This document shows, piece by piece, positions 36,542-45,321 of a DNA stretch of 64,000 nucleotides (positions are counted from its first letter, which is position 1; each line of letters opens with the position of its first letter). Source of the DNA: Chitinophaga solisilvae (GTDB lineage: Bacteria; Bacteroidota; Bacteroidia; Chitinophagales; Chitinophagaceae); contig NZ_JAABOK010000009.1 in the NCBI RefSeq assembly GCF_009928525.1, forward strand, positions 1 to 64,000. Direction: 5' to 3'. Position numbers and translations under genes: made by a program. The notes beneath the pieces are model-generated. The model was not told the DNA's origin, did not search any database, and was given only the letters and a program-made list of their open reading frames with translations.

Positions 36542-37459
36542 TCAGGAACGGAAGGCCACGGGAGACAAAGTAGTTTGTTTACGGAAGAAGTTAGAAAAGT
36601 GTGCTACCTCTTCAAAACCAAGACTATAGGCTATTTCAGAGATGTTCCAGTCGGTCTGCTTCAGCAGTACCTTCGCCTCCTGCAGGATACGGCCGCTGAT
36701 CAGGTCTGTAGTGGTTTTGCCGGTGTTCTCCTTCAGCACCCTGTTCAGGTGATTCACATGCACTGCCAGCCGGTCGGCATAATCTTTTGCCGTACGCAGC
36801 AACAGCCGCTGCTGCGGGGATTCTACCGGAAACTGCCTTTCCAGCAGCTCTATGAACAGCGATGATATACGTGCCGCAGCAGTATGTGTAGGATATAATG
36901 CCGTAGCGGGCTGCAGCTTCTGCCCGTAATGTATTACCTCCATCACATAGTTGCGGAGCAGGTCATATTTATAGGCATAATCAGAAGAAAGCTCCTTATA
37001 CATTTTCCGGAAGATGAACAGGATATCTTCCGCTTCCTCATCGGTGAGCTGAAACACCGGATAGCCACGGGGCTGGAAAATAGGCAGGTCGTCCAGTATA
37101 ACGCCGCTCTTCTGCTGCACCAGGAAATCGGCTGTGAAAATACAGAAGTAGCCGGACTGATGATCGTCTTCCGGCAACCAGTGGTAAGGAATCTTCGGCG
37201 TGGCAAACAGCAGCGCATTCTTCTCAATATCTATCACCTTATCTGCATACTCCGCCTTGTTACGGCCGCTTATCAGGCTGATCTTATAATAGGCCCGCCG
37301 GTTGTAGGACATGGGCACACGCGGCTTGTTGGCGGGGAACAGATCATCTATCCTGAAAACATTGAAGTGCCCGATCTCCTTGTTTATACCTTCCGGAATC
37401 AAGGAGGCTGTTTCCTGATAAAACCCTTCGAGTGAGATAGGTTCCATACATTTTCTCAT
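36542..37459 (-). CDS. AraC-family transcriptional regulator
   Basis: A 305-residue regulator with an N-terminal cupin-like sensing half (1-185) and a C-terminal AraC domain with two helix-turn-helix units: DYADRLAVHVNHLNRVLKENTGKTTTDLI and WNISEIAYSLGFEEVAHFSNFFRKQTTLSP. Start taken as the ATG at 37459; an upstream TTG adds two residues, and a further ATG at 37447 (MEPISLEG) is possible. It is transcribed away from bglX and toward the SDR gene, so either may be its target. Confidence 0.9.
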   Translation of the reverse strand: MRKCMEPISLEGFYQETASLIPEGINKEIGHFNVFRIDDLFPANKPRVPMSYNRRAYYKISLISGRNKAEYADKVIDIEKNALLFATPKIPYHWLPEDDHQSGYFCIFTADFLVQQKSGVILDDLPIFQPRGYPVFQLTDEEAEDILFIFRKMYKELSSDYAYKYDLLRNYVMEVIHYGQKLQPATALYPTHTAAARISSLFIELLERQFPVESPQQRLLLRTAKDYADRLAVHVNHLNRVLKENTGKTTTDLISGRILQEAKVLLKQTDWNISEIAYSLGFEEVAHFSNFFRKQTTLSPVAFRS

Positions 37460-37550
37460 TTGCAATAATCAAAGATAGGGAAAGAAATCCGGTAGCAGAT
37501 GAGCAGAATATTTATCTTCGTCAGCTAAAGAAAAGATATAAATCAGACAG

Positions 37551-39821
37551 ATGAAAAAACTATTTTTTTCGGTATTGATAATAGCTTCCATAAAAACGCA
37601 GGCACAACAGGACATGAAGATGAAATCCTTTGTAGGCGGACTTATGAGCAGAATGACGCTGGAAGAAAAAATCGGCCAGCTCAACCTGGTAGTACCCGGC
37701 GGCGGCACAGTAACCGGCGCTGTAGTAAGTCAGGATGTCGATGAAAAAATTCGTAAAGGAAACGTAGGCGGACTTTTCGGCGTCACCGGTCCGGAAAGGC
37801 TCCGCAAAATTCAGGATATCGCGGTTAAAAATACCCGTCTCCATATCCCGCTGATTTTTGGCCTCGATGTTATTCATGGCTACAGGACAGTATTCCCTAT
37901 ACCGCTGGGCCTATCCGCTTCCTGGGATATGGCGCTGATAGAAAACAGTGCACGTATCGCTGCCACCGAAGCCACTGCAGACGGCATCTGCTGGGCCTAC
38001 TCCCCGATGGTAGACATCGCACGCGATCCACGCTGGGGAAGAATTGCAGAAGGCTCCGGGGAAGATCCCTACCTCGGCTCCCGGATTGCCAGTGCTATGG
38101 TAAAAGGCTACCAGGGCAGCGATTACAGCAAGGGCAACACCCTCATGGCCTGTGTTAAACACTTTGCACTGTACGGCGCTGCCGAAGGCGGCCGCGACTA
38201 CAACTCCGTGGACATGAGCCGCATTAAAATGTACGAATATTATCTCCCACCCTATAAAGCCGCTATCGACGCAGGCGTAGGCAGTATCATGACTTCCTTC
38301 AACGATGTGGATGCTGTTCCTGCCACCGGCAACAAATGGCTGCTCACCGACCTCCTGCGCAAACAGTGGGGCTTCCGGGGCCTCGTTGTCAGCGATTATA
38401 CCGCTGTCAATGAAATGAGCGCACATGGTCTGGGAGATCTGCAGGCCGTATCTGCCCAGGCACTGCGTGCCGGCCTGGATATGGACATGGTAGGCGAAGG
38501 TTTTCTTACCACACTCAAAAAATCACTGCAGGAAGGAAAAGTAACCCTGCAGCAGATCAATGATGCCTGCCGCCGCGTGCTGGAAACCAAATACAAACTG
38601 GGACTCTTTGAGGATCCCTACCGTTTTATCAACGAAGCCCGGCCGGCAAGAGACATCCTCACACCCGCCACCAGAGCAGCCGCCCGCGACATTGCCGCAA
38701 GAACCTTTGTATTGCTGAAAAATAACCGGCAGACATTACCACTGAAAAAATCCGGCACCATTGCGCTGGTAGGCCCGCTGGCCAACAGCAAAAATAATAT
38801 GCTCGGCACCTGGGCCGTTTCCGGGAATCTCAATGATGCGGTTACCATACTGGATGGTATTAAAAATGTAGCCGGCAACGATGTAAAAATCATCTATGCC
38901 AAAGGCGCCAACATCACCAACGATACTGCCCTCGCCAAAAATGTAAATGTATTCGGGCCACGTGCGGAAATAGATGCACAAACACCGGAAGCCATGCAGC
39001 AGGAAGCCCTCAACGCCGCTAACCAGGCGGATGTAGTAGTAGCCGTACTCGGCGAAGCCTCCGAAATGAGCGGAGAAAGCGCCAGCCGCAGCGACATCAG
39101 CATCCCTGAATGCCAGCAGCAACTGCTCAAGGCACTTGTCAAAACAGGTAAACCCGTTGTACTCGTAGTCATGAACGGCCGCCCGCTCACATTGGGCTGG
39201 GAAGCGCAACACGTTAACGCTATGCTGGACGTATGGTTTCCCGGCGTAGAAGCAGGCAATGCCATCGCAGACGCCCTCTTTGGCAACTACAACCCATCCG
39301 GGAAAATCACCGCGAGCTTCCCGCACAACGTCGGACAAATACCCGTATTCTACAACCACAAAAATACCGGCCGCCCGCTGGAAGGAAAAGCATTCCAGAA
39401 GTTCAAATCAGACTACCTCGATGTTCCCAACGAACCCCTGTTTCCATTTGGCTTCGGTCTGAGCTACACCACCTTCTCCTACAGCAACATAAAGGTGAGC
39501 AATGCACAGCCTGCAGGCAATGAAACCATCACCGCTTCCGTGACCCTTACCAATACCGGCAGCTACGCCGGTGAAGAAGTAGTACAGCTCTACATCACCG
39601 ACCCGGTTGCTTCCGTCACCAGATCTGTAAAAGACCTGAAAGGATTTCAGAAAATAAAACTACAACCCGGCGAAAGCAAGGAAATCTCCTTCCGCATTTC
39701 ACCGGAACAACTGAAATTCTTCAACTCCGACCTTAAATACATCTGGGAACCCGGTGAGTTTATTATTCAGATCGGAACAAACTCGGAGGATGGAGAGAAG
39801 ATTACAATCAACTGGAAATAA
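37551..39821 (+). CDS. bglX: periplasmic beta-glucosidase BglX, glycoside hydrolase family 3
   Basis: A 756-residue exported enzyme: signal peptide to about residue 19 (KTQAQQ), GH3 N-terminal domain with catalytic nucleophile Asp in GLVVSDYTAVNEM near 285, GH3 C-terminal domain (TFVLLKNNRQTLPLKKSGTIALVGPLA, GEASEMSGESASRSDISIP with the region of the acid/base Glu), and a C-terminal fibronectin-III-like domain (EEVVQLYITDPVASVTRSVKDLKGF). It hydrolyses terminal beta-glucosides in the periplasm. Same length as E. coli BglX. The TAA stop is part of the first bases of palindrome E6. Confidence 0.95.
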   Translation: MKKLFFSVLIIASIKTQAQQDMKMKSFVGGLMSRMTLEEKIGQLNLVVPGGGTVTGAVVSQDVDEKIRKGNVGGLFGVTGPERLRKIQDIAVKNTRLHIPLIFGLDVIHGYRTVFPIPLGLSASWDMALIENSARIAATEATADGICWAYSPMVDIARDPRWGRIAEGSGEDPYLGSRIASAMVKGYQGSDYSKGNTLMACVKHFALYGAAEGGRDYNSVDMSRIKMYEYYLPPYKAAIDAGVGSIMTSFNDVDAVPATGNKWLLTDLLRKQWGFRGLVVSDYTAVNEMSAHGLGDLQAVSAQALRAGLDMDMVGEGFLTTLKKSLQEGKVTLQQINDACRRVLETKYKLGLFEDPYRFINEARPARDILTPATRAAARDIAARTFVLLKNNRQTLPLKKSGTIALVGPLANSKNNMLGTWAVSGNLNDAVTILDGIKNVAGNDVKIIYAKGANITNDTALAKNVNVFGPRAEIDAQTPEAMQQEALNAANQADVVVAVLGEASEMSGESASRSDISIPECQQQLLKALVKTGKPVVLVVMNGRPLTLGWEAQHVNAMLDVWFPGVEAGNAIADALFGNYNPSGKITASFPHNVGQIPVFYNHKNTGRPLEGKAFQKFKSDYLDVPNEPLFPFGFGLSYTTFSYSNIKVSNAQPAGNETITASVTLTNTGSYAGEEVVQLYITDPVASVTRSVKDLKGFQKIKLQPGESKEISFRISPEQLKFFNSDLKYIWEPGEFIIQIGTNSEDGEKITINWK

Positions 39822-39964
39822 TTACGAATTACGAATTGCGAATTACGAATGTAGAAGCGAAGATTAAACCGAAGATTAAAGGAGATGTTTGATAGTTACC
39901 TCCTTTAATCTTCGGTTTAATCTTCGCTTCTACATTCGTAATTCGCAATTCGTAATTCGTAATT
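39820..39964. repeat. palindromic element E6, type A, perfect 64-bp arms
   Basis: Arms 39820-39883 and 39901-39964 are exact reverse complements over 64 bp with a 17-nt loop. The outer ladder is AATTACG x2, AATTGCG, AATTACG; the core is GTAGAAGCGAAGATTAAACC and then GAAGATTAAAGGA. The left arm begins inside the bglX stop codon. This is the best-preserved copy in the window. Confidence 0.98.
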
Positions 39965-39994
39965 TCCTTAACTTACACCAATAAAATTATCACT

Positions 39995-40846
39995 ATGATT
40001 GCATTCTTAGGTATGGGGCTTTTAGGCGCCAATTTTGTCAGGGCGATGCTCAGTAAGGGAGAACAGGTGAATGTGTGGAACAGGACGGAATCAAAGGCAA
40101 AGGCGCTGGAACAATATGGTGCGAAAGCGTTTGAGAATATTGCGGAAGCAGTAAGGGATGCAGATACGATTCATCTGACGCTGAAAGATGATACGACGGT
40201 GGATGTAGTGCTGGCGATGGCCAGTCCGGCGCTGAAACCAGGCGTAACCATTGTGGATCATACTACCACTTCGGTGGATGGAGCTATCAGGAGAACAGCG
40301 GAATGGAAGGAACGGGGCTTTACCTATGTGCATGCACCGGTATTTATGGGTCCGCCCAATGCGCTGGAGAGTACAGGCTTTATGCTGGTTTCCGGCGATC
40401 AGCAGGTAATTGCACGCATGGAACCTGCATTGGCAAAGATGACAGGCACGGTCATCAATTTCGGGGAAGAAACCGGTAAAGCTGCCGGCATGAAGCTGAT
40501 CGGCAATAATTTCCTGGTGTGCTTTACTGCAGGTGTAGCGGATACCTTATCGCTCGCCAAGGCATTGCATATTCCTGCCAGCGATGTAGCCACCTTATTC
40601 GAATCCTGGAACCCGGCCAATATGATGAAAGCGCGCCTGCAGCGTATAGCCGGTGGCGATTACAGCAAACCTTCCTGGGAGCTGGATATGGCACGTAAAG
40701 ATACCGGGCTGTTTATGGAAGCTGCCGAAAAAGGCGGTACTAAACTGGCCGTAATACCGGCTATTGCAGCTGAAATGGACCGCTGGATTGCCAAAGGACA
40801 CGGTAAGGACGACTGGACAGTAATCGGTAAAGACGCGGTGTCCTGA
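39995..40846 (+). CDS. 3-hydroxyisobutyrate-dehydrogenase-family NAD(P) oxidoreductase
   Basis: A 283-residue two-domain dehydrogenase: N-terminal Rossmann fold with GMGLLGANFVRAML and NVWNRT, substrate-binding segment VDHTTTSVDGA, catalytic Lys in GKAAGMKLIGNNFL near 170, C-terminal all-helical domain. The family covers beta-hydroxyacid dehydrogenases and glyoxylate/succinic semialdehyde reductases; substrate unknown. Follows bglX across E6, so probably its own unit. Confidence 0.9.
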   Translation: MIAFLGMGLLGANFVRAMLSKGEQVNVWNRTESKAKALEQYGAKAFENIAEAVRDADTIHLTLKDDTTVDVVLAMASPALKPGVTIVDHTTTSVDGAIRRTAEWKERGFTYVHAPVFMGPPNALESTGFMLVSGDQQVIARMEPALAKMTGTVINFGEETGKAAGMKLIGNNFLVCFTAGVADTLSLAKALHIPASDVATLFESWNPANMMKARLQRIAGGDYSKPSWELDMARKDTGLFMEAAEKGGTKLAVIPAIAAEMDRWIAKGHGKDDWTVIGKDAVS

Positions 40847-40858
40847 CTAATACAGCCA

Positions 40859-41140
40859 CTACATTTTCAGCTGTGCCGTTAACCAGTTATACAGGGTTTC
40901 CCGCTCTTCAGCTGTCAGTTTAATTTCATTGCCCTTAGGCATGCGGTTCTTCAGGAACACCTGCTTGTAAATACCTGATGCATGTTTCTCCATGTTCCGC
41001 TCATTGAAGACCTTAAACGGGTTCTGGCGGACATGGCAGACATTGCACTTCTCCTGTAATACGTGGAGAGCATTGGTTTTAACATCGCCATCATGGGAGG
41101 ATGCAGGAGACAGCAGGGAAAGCAGCAGGAATAATTTCAT
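40859..41140 (-). CDS. small exported c-type cytochrome
   Basis: A 93-residue protein with a signal peptide (LLLSLLSPASS) and one haem-binding motif CNVCH at about 33-37; the distal Met is probably in NRMPKGNEIKL. The fold length (about 70 residues after cleavage) fits a monohaem cytochrome c of the Bacteroidota type that carries electrons in the periplasm. Convergent with the dehydrogenase gene (12 bp between stops). No partner oxidase is encoded nearby. Confidence 0.88.
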   Translation of the reverse strand: MKLFLLLSLLSPASSHDGDVKTNALHVLQEKCNVCHVRQNPFKVFNERNMEKHASGIYKQVFLKNRMPKGNEIKLTAEERETLYNWLTAQLKM

Positions 41141-41203
41141 CTTTTTTTATGTCAAAATTATACCGGTTACCTCCCCGGAAATTGAACAAATCCGACAAAA
41201 AAT

Positions 41204-41584
41204 ATGGTCATCCCTGAATTTGTTATCGGTGTAAAAGACGTGCGGGCCAGCGCCACCTGGTACCAGCAGCTGCTGCGTTGTGAAGCAGCCCATGGCGGAG
41301 ATACTTTCGAAATACTGAAAGATGAAAAAGGTACTGTTATCCTCTGCCTGCACAAGTGGGGGCCCCACGGCCACCCTACGCTTACAGATCCGGCTATCAC
41401 GCCGGGCAACGGCCTGATCGTCTTCCTGCGGGTGAGCAACTTCCGGCAAATCTGGAAAAATGCACAGGGCATCAGCCAGCTGCAGGTAGCAGAAGTACCT
41501 CATATGAATCATAATTCCGGACGGGAAGAATTTTCCCTCCGTGATCCGGACGGATATTACGTATCCATTTCTGCAGCTGAATAA
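41204..41584 (+). CDS. VOC/glyoxalase-family protein
   Basis: A 126-residue protein of the vicinal-oxygen-chelate fold: start PEFVIGVKDVRASATWYQQLL, middle GTVILCLHKWGPHGHPT, end REEFSLRDPDGYYVSISAAE. Members include glyoxalase I, dioxygenases and antibiotic-binding (bleomycin-type) proteins; the exact role cannot be told. Single gene followed by a strong hairpin terminator. Confidence 0.88.
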   Translation: MVIPEFVIGVKDVRASATWYQQLLRCEAAHGGDTFEILKDEKGTVILCLHKWGPHGHPTLTDPAITPGNGLIVFLRVSNFRQIWKNAQGISQLQVAEVPHMNHNSGREEFSLRDPDGYYVSISAAE

Positions 41585-41600
41585 AGTCACTGCTTTACCT

Positions 41601-41634
41601 GAAAGTGCCGGCAGCCTTATCTGCCGGCACTTTC
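41601..41634 (+). terminator. terminator after the VOC-family gene
   Basis: GAAAGTGCCGGCAG pairs with CTGCCGGCACTTTC over 14 bp with a 6-nt loop CCTTAT, 17 bp after the stop at 41584. No long T tract follows, but the stem is perfect. Confidence 0.8.
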
Positions 41635-41693
41635 AGCTTCAAAACCCCTTCCCTGCTTTCCGCCAGGTAACCTGGTACCTAAAAAGTGCGTAC

Positions 41694-41725
41694 TTGTCTG
41701 GTATATACCACCTCCTGTACATTTG
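41694..41725 (+). promoter_or_regulatory. promoter of the MBL-fold hydrolase gene
   Basis: TTG at 41694-41696, 21-bp spacer, then TACATTTG at 41718-41725, a perfect match to TAnnTTTG. The ATG follows 17 bp later at 41743, which supports that start over the longer reading from 41686 that would lie upstream of the promoter. Confidence 0.7.
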
Positions 41726-41742
41726 CAGGAAATAATCATATC

Positions 41743-42729
41743 ATGAACAGAAGGGCACTAGTAAAACAGCTCATGGTAATGGGCCTTGCCACCGCATTGC
41801 CATTGAAGAAACTATCAGCACTGAACGGAAATATAACGTCAACGGGTAAACGTCCTTTTCACCGCTTTATGCTGGGCGAACTGGAACTCACCGTTATCAC
41901 CGATGGCCACCTCATTATCAGCCCGGTACAACCGGCCTTTGCGCCGCGGACAGACAGCGCCGCCGTGAACACCCTGCTCCGCGAGCACTTCCGCCCCACC
42001 AGCAGTATTGATCTCAGTATGAACATACTCCTCATCAGGAAAGGCAAACAGCTCATCCTGGTAGATACAGGCGCCGGTCCCCTGTTCGGCAAAAATTCGG
42101 GCTGGCTGCCGCAAAGCCTGGCAGATGCCGGCTTCCGGCCGGAACAGGTGACAGACATCGTGCTGTCCCATGCACATACAGATCACATCGGCGGCCTCCT
42201 GAAAACAGATGGCCAACTGCTGTTCCCCTCCGCCAGCATTCACCTGTCGGCCATAGAACACCACTTCTGGATGGCCGACAAACAGGACTTCTCCAAAAGT
42301 GAATTCCGCGATAAAGCCGCCCTGCAAAACATTATTGCTGACACCCAACGGATACTGACCACCGTAAAAAACAAACTGGTACTGTTTGAGCATCCCACGG
42401 AACTATTCGGATGCCTGCGGCTGGAACTCGCTGCCGGCCACACACCAGGCCATACGCTGGTACGCATCTTCTCCGGCAGGGAGGAACTGGTGCATATCGC
42501 CGATATGATGCACTCAGATGTGCTGCTGTTTCCCCACCCCGAATGGGGCTTCTTCGGAGACACAGACCTGGAACAGGCAGCAGCTACCCGCAAAGCAATA
42601 CTTAACAGGCTCGCAACAGATAAAACACGCATCTTCGCCTACCATCTGCCATGGCCAGGTATAGGACACACCCGTATCAACGGCAACGGCTACGAATGGA
42701 TAGCAGAAACCTATTCCTACCCCGGTTAA
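41743..42729 (+). CDS. exported MBL-fold metallo-hydrolase
   Basis: A 328-residue metallo-beta-lactamase-fold enzyme with a twin-Arg-like N-terminus (MNRRALVKQLMVMGLATALP). Metal ligands are visible in LSHAHTDHIGGL, AGHTPGHTLV, the Asp of HIADMMHSD and the late FAYHLPWPGIGH. It resembles the quorum-quenching lactonase / AidC-like group in the exported form common in Bacteroidota, but the substrate is not established. Start set by the TACATTTG box just upstream. Its TAA stop overlaps the first base of palindrome E7. Confidence 0.88.
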   Translation: MNRRALVKQLMVMGLATALPLKKLSALNGNITSTGKRPFHRFMLGELELTVITDGHLIISPVQPAFAPRTDSAAVNTLLREHFRPTSSIDLSMNILLIRKGKQLILVDTGAGPLFGKNSGWLPQSLADAGFRPEQVTDIVLSHAHTDHIGGLLKTDGQLLFPSASIHLSAIEHHFWMADKQDFSKSEFRDKAALQNIIADTQRILTTVKNKLVLFEHPTELFGCLRLELAAGHTPGHTLVRIFSGREELVHIADMMHSDVLLFPHPEWGFFGDTDLEQAAATRKAILNRLATDKTRIFAYHLPWPGIGHTRINGNGYEWIAETYSYPG

Positions 42730-42859
42730 TTTTATTATTTGATTATTTGAAATTTGGTTATTTAAAATGCAGCAGAGATGGTAGCGTATAACATTATTTA
42801 TCGTGTAGACCTTCGCTGCATTTTAAATAACCAAATCTCAAATAATCAAATAATAAAAT
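42729..42859. repeat. palindromic element E7, type B
   Basis: Arms of 45 bp (42729-42773, 42815-42859) with one mismatch; the inner part around GCAGCRRAG is only partly paired, leaving a loop of 41 nt. Ladder ATTTGATT/ATTTGAG/ATTTGGTT. Starts on the last base of the upstream gene's stop codon. Confidence 0.93.
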
Positions 42860-42871
42860 GGAATGCAACAA

Positions 42872-42905
42872 CCTTGTGTCCGTATCGAAAATCCAGTTAC
42901 ATTTG
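42872..42905 (+). promoter_or_regulatory. promoter of the SRPBCC gene
   Basis: CTTG at 42872-42875, a 22-bp spacer, then TACATTTG at 42898-42905, a perfect TAnnTTTG box, 57 bp before the ATG. It begins just after palindrome E7. Confidence 0.65.
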
Positions 42906-42962
42906 TCATGATAACTATCAACCAAAGCAGACCTGTAACTTTTCACCTAAACCATTTCCACC

Positions 42963-43502
42963 ATGAAGATCTTAAAGAAGATTCTGATTGTCATTCTCAT
43001 CATTATTGCTATTCCCCTGGTTATTGCCTTATTTGTTAAAAAGGATTATGCAGTACAACGGGAGGTTGTCATCAACAAACCGAAGCAGCCGGTTTTCGAT
43101 TACATTAAATACCTGAAAAACCAGGATAATTATGCTATCTGGAATCAGATGGATCCCGCCATGCAGAAGGATTACAAGGGAACAGACGGAGAGCCGGGCT
43201 TTTCCTACTCCTGGAAAAGTGCCAAGGAAGAAGTAGGACAGGGAGAACAGGTAATTAAAACAGTAACCCCTGGCGAGAGTATGGAAACAACCATCCATTT
43301 CATCAAGCCATTTGAAGGGCTGGCTACTGCGCGCCTGTCCACTACCGCTGTGAATGACAACCAGACCAAAGTGACCTGGAGCTTCAGCAGCGGTATGAAA
43401 TATCCGATGAACTTCCTGCTGTTATTCATGGACATGGACAAGATGCTGGGAAAAGACCTCGAACAGGGCCTTGCCAATTTAAAAGGTGTACTGGAAAAAT
43501 AA
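42963..43502 (+). CDS. SRPBCC-fold (START-like) membrane-anchored protein
   Basis: A 179-residue protein with one N-terminal membrane helix (ILIVILIIIAIPLVIALF) followed by a polyketide-cyclase/SRPBCC domain (VINKPKQPVFDYIKYLKNQDNYAIW, AKEEVGQGEQVIKTVTPGE, WSFSSGMKYPMNFLLLF). The family binds hydrophobic ligands; role unknown. Its stop is adjacent to that of the convergent GlxA-type regulator. Confidence 0.88.
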   Translation: MKILKKILIVILIIIAIPLVIALFVKKDYAVQREVVINKPKQPVFDYIKYLKNQDNYAIWNQMDPAMQKDYKGTDGEPGFSYSWKSAKEEVGQGEQVIKTVTPGESMETTIHFIKPFEGLATARLSTTAVNDNQTKVTWSFSSGMKYPMNFLLLFMDMDKMLGKDLEQGLANLKGVLEK

Positions 43503-44489
43503 TCAGCCGGCCATGGCAGCCTGACGGTTGTACTTGTTACGGTATTCCATGGGCGACAACCCCGTTATCCGTTTGAAGGTAGTACGGAAAGCCTTGGTAT
43601 CGGTATACCCCACTTTATACATGACCTCACTGACATTTTCGCGTGAAGATTCGAGGCTGCTCTTGGCGGCTTCGATCTTTACGCGTTGCATATATTCCAC
43701 CGCGGTATTGGAAGTAGCTTTCTTGAAGCGGCGTTCCAGGTTGCGGCGGCTCAGCGATAACATGCTGGCCAGCTGGTCTACCGTTATCTTCTCCATAAAA
43801 TTATTCTCGATATACTCCTGCGCCTTTTTAATCGGCTCATCATCATGTCCTTTTTGTCCGTCGAAGATGATAAACGGAGACTGATTGACGCGGTCGATTT
43901 CTATTTCGAAGACTTTGGCACAGATCACTGCTATCTCGCGCCCGGCATACTTCTCCACCAGATAAAGGATCAGGTTAAAGAAAGAGGTAGCTCCGCCGCT
44001 GGAGTAGATACCATTCTCATCAGTGATAATTTTTTCGGACACCAGGTTTACATCCGGGAACATACGACGGAAGTTATTGGCAGCTTCCCAGTGGGTAGCG
44101 CATTTCTTACCATTCAGCAATCCGGTGGAAGCCAGAATGAAAGCGCCTACACACAGGCTGGCTACTTCTGCGCCATCCTGGTAGCGGGCAGCAATCCAGG
44201 GTAGAAAATCCTTATTGTTTTCAATCACCTTTTCCATTTCCCCGTTTACTGCAGGAATAATAATCAGGTCTGTTTTAGTAACAGCATGGATGCCCAGGTC
44301 TGGCGTGACGGAAAAAAAACGGTGATAGACTTCCGTATCAGCAGATAATCCTACCAGCTGTACCTTAAACAGCGGCTCTCTGTCCTTATCAGCCAGGAAG
44401 TCGTTTACTTTATTAAACACGGTAAAAGAGCCCTCAATACAGCCAAGGGCAACATTTCCTTTAGGAACCAGGATAGATATGTGTTTCAT
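43503..44489 (-). CDS. GlxA-family AraC regulator with DJ-1/PfpI domain
   Basis: A 328-residue regulator. The N-terminal DJ-1/PfpI-like domain (about 5-190) has the nucleophile-elbow region VASLCVGAFILASTGLLNGKKCATHW; the C-terminal AraC domain has YIENNFMEKITVDQLASMLSLSRRNLERRFKK and VSEVMYKVGYTDTKAFRTTFKRITGLSPMEYRNKY. It is divergent from the dihydrofolate-reductase-like gene at 44636 (146 bp between), which is its most likely target. Confidence 0.92.
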   Translation of the reverse strand: MKHISILVPKGNVALGCIEGSFTVFNKVNDFLADKDREPLFKVQLVGLSADTEVYHRFFSVTPDLGIHAVTKTDLIIIPAVNGEMEKVIENNKDFLPWIAARYQDGAEVASLCVGAFILASTGLLNGKKCATHWEAANNFRRMFPDVNLVSEKIITDENGIYSSGGATSFFNLILYLVEKYAGREIAVICAKVFEIEIDRVNQSPFIIFDGQKGHDDEPIKKAQEYIENNFMEKITVDQLASMLSLSRRNLERRFKKATSNTAVEYMQRVKIEAAKSSLESSRENVSEVMYKVGYTDTKAFRTTFKRITGLSPMEYRNKYNRQAAMAG

Positions 44490-44602
44490 ATACCAAAATA
44501 ATTACAGTAAAAATACATAATTGTCGCAAACGGCCCGAAACCCAGTCGCAAACACCCCATTTTTTGACGCAAACAACCCCTGACCAGCTCAGTGAATGCG
44601 GT

Positions 44603-44610
44603 TAAGTTTG
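44603..44610 (+). promoter_or_regulatory. -7 box before the DHFR-like gene
   Basis: TAAGTTTG matches TAnnTTTG and lies 25 bp before the ATG. No convincing -33 TTTG is seen at the right distance, which fits a gene activated by a divergent AraC-type regulator. Confidence 0.5.
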
Positions 44611-44635
44611 TTATACGCAACTGTTAAATATATTT

Positions 44636-45190
44636 ATGAGAAAAGTGGTTTTTCAAATGATGGTGTCATTAGATGGATATTTTGAGGGGCCGAACCGGGA
44701 AATAGACTGGCACAATGTATCCGGTGAGTTTGATGATTACGCCCATCAGCTGCTGGATTCCGCAGACACCTTACTATTCGGGCGCATCACCTATGAGATG
44801 ATGGTTTCCTACTGGCCTTCCCGGATGGCCATTGAAAATGACCCGGTAGTTGCCGCCAAAATGAATGGTCTTCCTAAAATTGTATTCTCCCGCACCCTGA
44901 AATCCGTAGACTGGCAGAATACCGTATTAATCAGCAATAATATTGCTGTCGAAGTATCCCGGCTGAAAAATATTCCCGGTAAAGATCTGCTGCTCCTTGG
45001 CAGCTCCAACCTCGCGCTGAGCCTTTTATCCATGGGCCTTATAGACGAGTGCCAGCTTATTGTTAACCCCGTCATGCTCGGACAGGGCCGCAAATTATTC
45101 CAGGGTATTACCTCCCCGCTTCACCTGCAATTACTGGAAACAAAGAAAATGGATTCAGGAAACGTGGTGCTCTATTATAAACCAGGTTAA
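44636..45190 (+). CDS. dihydrofolate-reductase-family protein (RibD C-terminal-like)
   Basis: A 184-residue protein of the RibD_C/YyaP family: start RKVVFQMMVSLDGYFEGPNREIDWH, LLFGRITYEMMVSYWPS, then PGKDLLLLGSSNLALSLLSMGLIDECQLIVNPVMLGQG. NADPH-dependent reductase fold; not the essential folate enzyme, and its substrate is unknown. Divergent from a GlxA-type regulator. Confidence 0.9.
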   Translation: MRKVVFQMMVSLDGYFEGPNREIDWHNVSGEFDDYAHQLLDSADTLLFGRITYEMMVSYWPSRMAIENDPVVAAKMNGLPKIVFSRTLKSVDWQNTVLISNNIAVEVSRLKNIPGKDLLLLGSSNLALSLLSMGLIDECQLIVNPVMLGQGRKLFQGITSPLHLQLLETKKMDSGNVVLYYKPG

Positions 45191-45191
45191 A

Positions 45192-45320
45192 ATTTACGGA
45201 TTTACGAATTTGGGAATTTGGGAATTTGGAATGCTGCGAATGATATTCGCGAATATCATTCGCGAATATCATTCGCAGCATTCCAAATTCCCAAATTCCT
45301 AAATTCCCAAATCCGTAAAT
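45192..45320. repeat. palindromic element E8, type C
   Basis: A 129-bp near-perfect palindrome with almost no loop. The outer ladder has 8-bp units of the GAATTTGG kind, the inner part is AATGCTGCGAATGATATTCGC, and the centre repeats GAATATCATTCGC. It fills the whole space between the stop codons of the convergent DHFR-like (45190) and DUF1080 (45322) genes. Confidence 0.93.
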
Positions 45321-45321
45321 G

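Noticed and set aside
39820..39964. Iterated AATTACG units as a CRISPR-like or simple microsatellite array
   Set aside because: The units are only 7-8 bp, without spacers, and occur as mirrored arms of a hairpin. They are not an array and no cas gene is present.
41686..41742. Upstream extension of the MBL-fold hydrolase to 41686
   Set aside because: The extension would start before the TACATTTG promoter box; ATG 41743 gives a normal signal sequence.
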